Assembly: GCA_025355325.1 (NCBI GenBank)
Contig: JANXZX010000056.1
Span: 1-64,000 of the forward strand
Direction: 5' to 3'
Source: Geobacteraceae bacterium
Lineage (GTDB): Bacteria > Desulfobacterota > Desulfuromonadia > Geobacterales > Pseudopelobacteraceae
DNA: 64,000 nucleotides
The position numbers and the translations under genes were made by a program. Below are positions 63,501-64,000 of this stretch, piece by piece; position 1 is the stretch's first letter; the number at the start of each line of letters is the position of its first letter. The notes beneath the pieces are model-generated. The model was not told where the DNA came from, ran no database searches, and saw only the letters and a program-made list of their open reading frames with translations.

Positions 63501-64000
63501 GCTCAGGGTCAGGGCCGCGCCATCGCTGATAAAGGCCATGATGGTAGGCGTGACGAGTGCATCCACATCCGCGCCGTTACCGGCAAGAACACCGCCGCCG
63601 GAAGCATTGCCATAGGCGGTTGCGGTGATGGTGGCTCCGGAAGTCATATCTACATGGCGGCCGCTGATAACTGCGCCGCCGCCGATATAAGTCCTGATGG
63701 TCGGTTTGACATCGGCCTTGGCCAGTGAAACACCGATGGCCACGCCGCCCATGCTTACCCCGAAGGCGTCGACATCGGCGGTGACTGCGGCATCGGCGCC
63801 CATGGTGATATCGCCTGTGGTGGTCACCTGGGCGGTCCCGGCGATGTACGCCTCTATCGACGGGTTGACCAGCAGTTTTGCCTCGTTTCCGCTGCCGCTG
63901 ACCAGGCCGCCGGAAAGCCCGTAGGCACTGGAGGATATGACGATATCCGAATCTGCCAGGATTGATACGTTCGTGACGGATTTGCCCGCCTCTTTGCCCA
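36555..64000 (-). CDS. Giant repeat-built adhesin-like exoprotein, partial (N-terminus off the right edge)
   Basis: Single minus frame open from 36555 through the window end. The track's start at 63827 is an internal GTG; reading further gives ...KSVTNVSILADSDIVISSSAYGLSGGLVSGSGNEAKLLVNPSIEAYIAGTAQ. beta-helix-like, RTX-like and other modular repeats. Confidence 0.93.
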   Translation of the reverse strand, partial: GKEAGKSVTNVSILADSDIVISSSAYGLSGGLVSGSGNEAKLLVNPSIEAYIAGTAQVTTTGDITMGADAAVTADVDAFGVSMGGVAIGVSLAKADVKPTIRTYIGGGAVISGRHVDMTSGATITATAYGNASGGGVLAGNGADVDALVTPTIMAFISDGAALTLSGILTITSKAEDKAKSKAEGLTIGLVGVGVILSDAVVTPDMDTYIGNAQVSAYGINLQTLHNYTTGGVLINKGAEAFASAPGGGLVVANGAVAVATSSAQVDTRVNSGARLTTGGSISLLSRSDNTATVSSGTTSIGLVAIGAVSATSYSTGTTLAHMDSVTATTGSNLSIVAAASNTSSAVVDSVTGGLLAIGGENAAKANITPVVSAYAVNSTLRAGGDLTVSASDVVSSNSIARGVSGGLLTVGVSSATSTVTPNVTAYLGGGSKTISANTLSVLASVAYPTSGYSAKAYATGSSGSLIGVNATSSSATTSGSVTGYIADNTTLSVASAVTVNATGNSRQDANVDSSTYGMVAAGANNTYATSSLTTLSYLGNGITIASGSPVGGLVDGQIYYVIVDNVRTFTPSSAVSGQWIDLGADHGLTTGEQISYNTGSSSNTAVGGLTNTGTYFVEVDSASPNRIRLYSVLTTNFDSATSTFKVRNSDGTSGGTQTAITLNGTAATGTGHRFNILNPTRVKLASSYSNATSMTGSTPTPVAVNLTDPTVFGSGHTLTASSSYNPQTFTFSPLTALNSARDSIQIGSGNGLATGDVVIYRKGNGPALLVSATGDDSNFAGSVAGSGGLIAGSASEATVTAASTTIAFIGDDASASKNNLSVSSLKVFSGHTARFDSKTDSMSAGGLNVSGSTASNTDTSVVLAKVGGNSVVTTLDFQIDATNTTRKNLLGPDQYNVKAGQGGVLNGNSAESITVISNYTYATVGAGANINVIGSALNPGNFLVSSFNDVEGYDDVKLDSGGLINCASAVSHILADTNDAISSIGDNAIITTVGNVDLQSRTRGVIKVEPQVHTYGLASAAAVDGLARIHANDQAVIGGNVTINAMGTLNLLAGRNRDGVRSEYAITSRGDELNASALPINLLKSHGEVVEYNSVTVGTGSSLKFGRDAKLEAERYSPTIIKASGVGKSWLSAIADGINSLSGGGVSDEMKGGTSKDDRFTTVTVNGTIEVGTLKNQSIVIPKDFATNPNAVITRTEGMPNPVLSTESVASNLIKEWQHWQDLKLMYAGNSTAVAAFNNEISRVESQMREIGLYNATLGVYLAAYAAPYVTLSDIWAQAGIIRINADNFTGSGSLKAPGDVTISIENNSPAILRLNKITIPDNGGGVVMFNGAVVSSNTEILNKTPELAKNFSFTVTKTGSTPQIIIKNNFSDENPVNTSDPVYKNFMTPSVELNGDISNVLGAVTITSQGSIYSNANISAGTLTMTTGQNFVQSYIDALFTAGNNPGTAWSSAQTAAIDSGGSSYSVTAGSGGSSTLNSAVSSALAANVTSTVTLDDTASANQANSLNGKGNIIAANNVYISAKYLNIAGTVQSGMPVRTVTVDSSTDSARIDAAKIAYALYRNGTTTITKAIADANGFNSTASVKVFGTTGYGDTVVGSSWFGEPIIESGEIKVSLTSYLITAFGITTDDWNSFVLPSDGSDNIKVNFNVEKNRLEAWAAQVAGGYMELFGQVVSTGGGNLNVLDGYGSIKIDNETGYELVINKLDAGSGVHGKLKITDTSFQLANGDLKVTEYYRNLITGQVNVKTYYQADTLTYGESIVDPTNAGARTAVYNPLANMRYYWSNGQNFQTKTTTTYASSAWLGIDALVADPGNIIEGPYRENIDPKPLREPGEYVQVSSDTSDYSYNYFTIDTGDPVTSSRNWETSTWYGKSTYYSETTVVQGKKTFYNNSIRADRQINIKFIGFDASDANVGVDVSSGGSILINGTIKDVAGLTKLESGNEIILINGDAVIYGKNIIMTAANGIGAANTLQTEVTNEFSGTISANSTKGNIRINELTGDMVIGTILTSNTDGDVYLTSRGSILASADSLNVRGGAINITSQYGAIGSLGTGGTAGTLGTGARALTIDSGASLSRDVVTITASQSIYLKESAGNLNLVKAESGADVRIEVSGGSLVDANTLSVRDDRTADQLLQLWDRMLATEDTAGLSIVATINAYQNTKTSEYRTYWQYRNRQADPSVFNPAFTITLTAAERSAYSIFYNAEGAKQGLSGSALTTYVNNAIGALELKRTDEYRVLNKTYGNVTATFNPNWTYDVNSAALHDTFGAADVSGNSINIGANVFTTGQAVTYHSGSAIVGLEDGKTYYIIKVDDNTFKLAATLNSASKGTAIDLAVMGIAGVNHSIGSSVFDPTSAISAGADSFAISGHGYTTGQALVYHKGIGTEIGGLVDGRAYYVVKDATDPNKISLATTESNALAAAPVVIALGTVAGSGHFFADADVMRQRAAWSEAMLKNSVNASILQPKSVTSTAATIEDPNIKGFNIYVSTLGDIGAIKGDPIKFILPLSNAISDGQKIALAAAERKDVTYFNAAGTDITAEIVGNPASTQVVAWVMVSQVDDINVKSGGIVDFVAGGKANIGTEEGFNINHVTAGGEVRIKSKNGLVDGRSGAGLAQANITGGDIILEGGGAALGSAVKPLDIVLTGTTGLTARSGGDVYINAESDLRLMEVYSVGHVNLISSASIFDAYADGSLVADMAKVLTADSIYLQAAGAIGTATNFVETKSGSITALAGGNIFLYEVSNHDMLIDTVVSTGGNVSLKANMGIMRKNSELSEDVIANGITLNAISNTIGTAGGGDFIVRTGAIGLTSNSWGNTYVQSLQDLHLVTVAANNGGDAYITSAAGIYNANTSGGSNVISGRVRLYGGNDVGTLANKLTSQVSILEGKSVSGAVYITNTGALTVHGVQAMNDVDITTMSPATIDANIISSEGNIVIFAHDKAGAGDYVLIKSGFVLTAGNKIKILAGDRITIEEGAILTADKSIEMDGKSTEGGGVVIEQYGTLTAPIVEIFGGDFNDTIVMTNITSTTLIDGGAGSNAIYIGSNAIYNAGSGTVSNTGGTVNRITAQLTLSGLTGSDAVVIDDTGNTAAKILEFTDDGAGRFFVTGLTSPTVYYDSIENLNINLGNKNNRAYFRSVQGTSGIVLRTGTGDDNLYLGNTDSDSISTLNEILGHVTVDGQGGSDILRLNDMGDASDNIGMMTLSTITGLGTGGVTYSGMESLTVDLGSGSENYTILSTHASTATFVNANVGDDLITVGDTTHSLVNIANSLTITAGLGADELVINNSAAPGDQSGVLASDSLTGFGLADSITYQAFETLRLTLGNFNDNLFIDSTHAGVTYVHAGNEAAILNKFNDEININTISGDTWIYGDSGNDIIRVNYQSDGTSQTELNGFLNPAAKLYLRGGADGDKYEIGLAGAGNAYIDVSENAPDTPVDDLSINSMSIYGTNQSDYFLFRPGTINALALDANRTPITDAGKEQVRYGGAALSITTHGRMGDDVFIFDDTNASMTVYGDEGADTFQIGQVFQSPRDASAGVDEPFPTIQTTLGYLSYGTHSPLTILGGIGNDNFTVYHSEAELYLYGEADDDTFRVRAFVKVDPSDPKKPVTINGGQGADFIEYTVNAPINIEGGDGFDTLTVVGTEFGDDFVITDKGIFGAGLPIRYGGLEKITVDAMEGNDTFWIASTPENTQIELLGGLGSDTFNVAGGTEAGTPITVVGKNLSGHSALVENLIADALSAGSGYEGLFVSDVPAIVADSDSPAIVVTPLQGTLRLIEGKEDGSGKLLQLAYSVYLSRRPEENVRVQASLSGLSESSTRAGAYGIALSTDPDASHEGSLSGVSLMFTKDNWYAPQIVYVTAPDDMVQEKSTSYVIQHTVTQGANDNDGGAYDQIKVSSLAIEVVDNDVANIVVTALANGKVVSEGSTTPVDSYTIELTKAPTAPVTVNLSTDSTYLTLSASSLTFDAGHMIRTVTLTANENDVIEGSHFTRILTTLSTDDVTDFYNVSTSQVVSGIKQAVAGSSDAKYVTSDVIPDSGAYEFTVYAPGYDAVKDDYTKATGFTVGQLSAHVGTTLSLVGAKLSSSYYGQADLVFDGTPAQGEIWNITLNNVLLTYTIPDTTTAAAIVAQKLAAQIGGVDYDVSIADGNRLHIVRKDGKAFFLATSITPAAPATTTAGTITIDAATSQQAYESVTIKLDGAAGPFEYDDAWSVTLNGQNYAFTAGRSGDSRYAAPVDIKILDNDVPGVVITQTNGDTRVTEPTDSQLIASGKVISTATDLSSFTGTFGLPELKETSIVHDSISNAMSLDYGQWGDLYDPEIGYRPGTTTVLPHISVKASGDGTVDMYQFTITQDQLTSLSADGNKAMVILDVDYGSEPGKDSGWGSRISLYDSTGALITTGSGYANPNLGGTGSVSWLDDYLMTTIDKAGSYYIQVENSMWKNADELGKQANVIPIGADYVLQVSVAAHSIGKFQFSPDPITENESTNNTAQIIESAVTTSPEYQAWTEYYDSTVGNTAFGGTIDSSTPYVKIIGSGDGTWDVYQFEVTDTMLNPVIESANSRNTSTTPTTLSTGYYLTDASLQLNGTVKAGDVWTLHLDGISYNYTTVENDTLDKVVTMLRTATSPSALPSNYITTVNPNDPTGHTLDISLASGFEFDGYDGTGVFRNGLTQNVAHAGLITKVKDATGVSFTAADVALSGSAVAGETWAITLNGTAYTYTVTAADIAASNTLNAVALGLSTAHDSLNNPVSSLYTLTVTDNVLTTSRIDGTGFTVKTSVSGAMPFGDFTISGTPVQSSLNTVKMTEAGIALSGTVVKNEVFVATLTPDGGAAQEFKTAKAGGSSSIKVMGLDLAGKINADGKYTATYIAGADDNHGTISIKLQSGTTTPFTVAFRVDPVPDGAITDETVTTQSVTLSNQVIIGERWNITVAGNLQFHAVVNGDTLESIAKDLAGKLNGTTSNDYSVVSDGSTIVISNVKNAAFTVTTSITPAGTVTTPVALAANKATTAGSTVAGEIWSVTIDTVTETYTVQATGESFQLALDDLAGKLNAHTGTTNCHVEVNDAKTALLVTNLTTGTTHVPVIDVAAVSTISAPVALTASKVTAGGLTRAGEIWSVMINGNAETYTVQNNDEAYSVGLQALADLQNAHTATTNCHVKVNDAGTALLVTNLTTGTTYTPTVSVTEIGTNTETSPALLTQQVTLSGTVGNNSLWKITVGSVDSGNVDALSGGSQLNLGQIADQLAINLRALNVNAWRSGTNVVIYSSDTVAGSVSNPGASDAISDPATITGATKRITLGTPVISGETYTVGVTGLATNASYVAPSTDMNAVLTDLIGDINNQGNLRAIKESTDSIVIIDVSGTAITVTPGVQEAGSMAVTGIAASKVTLGATLTDGETFKISVTDAGGQTATCPVNGTYNSTLLIAGQLANGFSGNYSAFVNGTDSVIIIDGADTTLTVSPDVVAAGSMNVAAVTASKVTLGGTLSAGETFNLVITDSGGPTATRLVDGTYNTAEKVAGELVKAFTGDYKAFVSGTDSVIVIDAADSTLSMSASVTVPGTMTDSTTSTTSAAVTLSNAFNNGETWTVEITETVGGAVRSGSVVIDSTYTSLQKIADEIARQLNGTDLTGDLYTAIADSNTIVISNTGNKAFTVTKREVRGPATSETFTISGTPAVSQTQRVQLVNAGTVATDDQWSMTLLGKTAFTPTAKVNNSTANITTSARAAQGLVLSGKVTATDRWTVTLAEGSVSYDAVSGDTLTTMATNLASAINNDSTLKTTYAAVSDGDLLFIIHKSSATPFSSSFRINSGLETAGMDLNADLIDYSSASSSTGNKWDLSIVDGNVTCTYQATDLNNSNPDTTTALAQEINKGHTYRAWASTNSRLFIVHGVSTYTSTVGTTATIGAAATGLDTAVDTHFAGSLTGVGNNTIEYTGTAAEGMKLLKVENLRVQPATLAATPDTTTHYNEVTVFYASTLNLTGTTTWTLDINGFGYKTQGAFSSVKSVIDALILQINDNTSRTYNATYYTAGGFEGLRIQSKTDNIGPEHTFTVETSKGEGALHAVFDIDNSSYRFGWSQFERTASWYGWFTYTYTDYRFYLESPVLQLTTSLDPLATPLQESAPGFSTDTTGTFANMPWYSRVTDAGSNWVFDPFLQYDFTTSGTYYLKVGSMKHYFPDPVLGEVGLADPVTGNSAASGLVSGLPYELKISMPEHAYNTDIIGLNDKQIKIVSGTGAGQYGTIKAYNPVTRTYTLYEDWKGVMTPQLPDATSIFEITDIDSTARKATGVQDEYTIALDTAPADGTTVVVNVVPQATRTYDSSRAFDADKGQNNVTHVDVDTYRAKVALSGTASQYETWSVVIDGVRYSYDVTGASVPLSTIASELATTINASRAGATAKFFWAEVDSTDSNALIIKATLTNVSTGSPVNFNAKFEISKDILGSAAITGTKSGNDWSDAYIALTGSVMPGQVWSIMINGISYSQEVTGTINTLQLVADALFGKINTAVGAINTVTQAGTTIRVQKGSGSAFTAAATISEEYVCGSKDTSNEYIVVARNSRDVSGGETWTDLISGQLFVRPQSSLGIVSVTPQLEFNDSNWNTPQTVVVKGLHDNIVDGSDVLVFPELEHRINEIRGPLIIDGGIKILPEHSLQNPYMLPGETNFPLADGFITGFGQDANGYVTLTDSTIYHITANGLLPGFDPRVGTLALDELGNTVIDAQTGLPALKYAYVFTILDGAARGTAMEVIALSSDLKTVTFKTKYSDLESLLAAKGTSLANVRFSGYDFDVRQDIVLELTPIAGDTWSLLDNGTLLGSTIISSTDKNVIEAALADSLPAGYTAAWNAGTQTLTVTRSDNETISLVLKVTPPAVSSLNSGRVVLQYQDNFVLTKQTTVSITANNGVSGITKSYTTIDGDTTGIVAEKLVTEINKVSGYYATYVNYLGNSIITVASTSGATMTLSTSTSLPAATTDSSTITKAIDARIPQAGDNWLFTIDGVSFTISNSLATVADLNTYIADTINANLGTRGYTAAIVGAQVYVTNSTKNVINIDYSNLANGENMQQIQFADHYSYVPLNRNFTVTEETQVDSLNIYNDNSQASETGTLTENLLQGFGMGGNTVIAGKEIAGGIAYYNLEEFNLFLGSGSDVLTIESTHQGSTSIMTGIGDDMVYIKTISGHTTVNTGAGSDLVTVGSSSGIIDQVTGLLTVIGGGDAGDVLTVNDSGDTNDNTGTLTGTTLTGLDAPTTGEVQSLYIQARSGSYSVMTAGYWLSAALADVSGVINGKNYSIVRSADSATLTLDYGMSAADMETVMNLLYGTSADVRVTAELDVRNGELRTATYYLHFAGTLAGTDMADLVLVSDAGLTPFADSSAMVAITTLVKAVPPPALNTKQTITVSSDATGTFRIGLRITPNRPDVVTYTDDIAVGALEADLLKALSARLDPNNTDPYKPWTRNVAVVKADNTFLVTFQGDWKDLYLLPEDIDTAKLTVGDVNLATRMDGINYYGMTTLNLNLGSGSDIMNVQGTSAITNLDTGAGNDKVFVSSEANVTVLTGATGFLTGNTLTYDGGNDFPVIAYNLSEAASSVAVNILDASNTVVRTLTPGSQAAGDQTVVWDGKDAAGNMVAPGAYSFTVTAIRADATTFTGTTWMTGTLDKLLGTLNIDTGAGTNTLMVSDIASRTADSVLITNNSLTGLPGYTGLAPVDINYTATGGTYAGGITIWSGYASDVITVSGTRRESDPLVNTFTTLNTGLGNDKVTVALAAGIDGTFVLNTQGPYDHDDTNAARADNDSVDASASSLPLIIFGGQGNDSIIGGTGNDIIFGDRGRVVFYDELGNEAVILGNGGLGDVSDNLDHQKYSAFTVDQGVGGDDLINATAGNNVVFGGFGNDTISAGLTSTNTNIVLGDNGELLSDAVGVILSVRTTDTNTATGGNDTFTLGSGTNLVLGGMGADSITVGNGTNTILGDNGAVTYDTTETAWIKTVSSTETTLGGNDTIVAGDGTNLIMGGVANDKITSGTGTNTILGESGNATYSADGKLESVITSAIDLGGIDTIVAGLGAASTNVVVGDSGNLLYDTQGRVTSASTAETATTIGGNDNITLGNGANLVLAGAGSDTVTVGDGINHIIGDNGAFTYDTTGIPCLTSATSSPTAFGSDDTITAGNGTNVILGGMGNDSITAGQTATSSNIVLGDNGELLYGAAGVLQTARTTDTDASTGGNDTITLGDGKNLVLGGMGTDTIKVGNGTNTLLGDNGTVNYDTTGTAWLKDATSTVTDLGSNDVITAGNGTNVIIGGMSGDSITAGTGSNTILGDSGSITYNAADALKQAGSASLSLGGDDTVAVGDGTNTIIGGFGNDTITAGQTLTSSNIVLGDNGDLHYDTAGVLQTARTTDTVAATGGTNAITLGDGKNLVIGGMGSDTIKVGNGTNTLLGDNGTVNYDTTGAAWLKDATSTVTDLGGTDAITAGNGTNVIIGGMSGDSITAGTGSNTILGDSGSIIYNAADALKQASSASLSLGGDDTVAVGDGTNTIIGGFGNDTITAGQTATSANVVLGDNGDLHYDTAGVLQTARTTDTVADTGGNDAITLGDGKNLVLGGMGNDTIKVGNGTNTLLGDNGTVNYDTAGAAWLTDATSSVTNLGGNDVITAGNGTNVIIGGIGGDTITAGTGRNEILGDNGTIAFSAADILVEITSSLPTPGDSNDTINVTGKKAASVILILGGDDIITVGNGINYIIGGFGNDIITAGQTASSTNAVLGDNGDFHYDVIGFLQFASTTDAAASTGGDDIIILGDGINVIFGGMGNDRLSAGSGFDVMVGDNGGVYFDFNVNWSTGGTVFSTLPQFGGDDVIISASGNDILIGGFGIDYLNGWTGNDVLSGDNGKVTWKAAYIVSIESIDPTFGGDDTLIAGSGKNIMIGGAGNDIFDGNLQNDLMIGETGEVIMNNGLVESVTVRGLPLNLFDFTQSGLFNSSSRANLSSELFDSIGGIRSSDLQATSITPARLSGSSDALEAPSLNHHASAMIASQNMQQIIDFFQELEFEDDGVEVPVSVKPEDAAAAGSATVPVTDGDFVAEKLGLEHHRTHYALKTNESDDSKQNVEKEDDTNMILGTLVAGYTGWNVNSALPSERKTRINSDSFKKLEQQERNRRFQKWN
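37200..40600 (-). repeat. C-terminal RTX-like (NGTNxxLGDNG / GGxGxDxI) repeat region
   Basis: Repeated GNDTITxGDGxNLVLGGMGxDTIKVGNGTNTLLGDNGTVNYDTTG units. Confidence 0.85.
38040..39480 (-). repeat. 543-bp (181-aa) higher-order tandem repeat
   Basis: gtagttgacc at 38151, 38694, 39237; aggtttttgccg at 38236, 38779, 39322: every interval is 543 bp. Confidence 0.9.
41050..41310 (-). other. FlgD-Ig-like domain inside the giant protein
   Basis: IAYNLSEAASSVAVNILDASNTVVRTLTPGSQAAGDQTVVWDGKDAAGNMVAPGAYSFTVTAIRA. Confidence 0.7.
42890..51780 (-). repeat. Array of divergent GExWxVxxxGxxYxYxV...IAxxLAxxIN modules
   Basis: Examples: GEIWNITLNNVLLTYTIPDTTTAAAIVAQKLAAQI; GETWAITLNGTAYTYTV; GERWNITVAGNLQFHAVVNGDTLESIAKDLAGKLN; GDNWLFTIDGVSFTISN. 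Boundaries approximate. Confidence 0.75.
52800..54950 (-). repeat. Second RTX/beta-roll-like region in the giant protein
   Basis: FWIASTPENTQIELLGGLGSDTFNVAGG; FIFDDTNASMTVYGDEGADTFQIG; LSIYGTNQSDYFLFRPG. Confidence 0.65.
61900..64000 (-). repeat. Visible N-terminal Ala/Ser/Gly-rich repeats (about 50 aa)
   Basis: Recurrent TPxVxAYxxx...AGGDLTVSA...GGLLAVGxxxAxAxxTP pattern. Boundaries approximate. Confidence 0.7.

Overview
This looks like a GC-rich deltaproteobacterial (Geobacter-like) chromosome segment; the taxon is inferred from protein style only. It has three blocks. (1) About 1-17.7 kb is an integrative-island region. A truncated tyrosine integrase runs off the left edge. Two near-perfect direct copies of a tRNA-Phe(GAA) 3' half (1152-1197, 16589-16633) and a degenerate third copy (about 17706-17745) flank the cargo. 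The 15.4-kb segment between the two good copies has no integrase. It carries a six-gene operon (C5 methyltransferase, MORC-like GHKL ATPase, Z1 helicase, PD-(D/E)XK-like protein, AIPR-like protein, Vsr endonuclease), an AlbA/Schlafen-type regulator, a HigBA-like pair whose toxin has an in-frame TGA, and hipBA with four evenly spaced operator-like palindromes. (2) About 17.7-36.5 kb on the minus strand is a gene set that appears dedicated to export or modification of a giant exoprotein: OmpA-like protein, three HlyD-type adaptors (one fused to GAF, one to PqqD-like plus M50 protease), a SecA-like ATPase, two DUF3467-like proteins, a radical SAM protein, an O-methyltransferase, a P-loop kinase and an unknown protein. 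A toxin-antitoxin-rich insertion (about 26.5-32.1 kb) splits it. (3) From 36,555 to the right edge is a single open reading frame of at least 9,148 codons encoding a repeat-built adhesin-like protein whose N-terminus lies outside the window. The best candidate for an under-described system is the giant exoprotein locus: SecA-like ATPase, PqqD-M50-HlyD, GAF-HlyD, DUF3467 and radical SAM, with no ABC transporter in view. All family names come from motif reading and memory; no searches were run.
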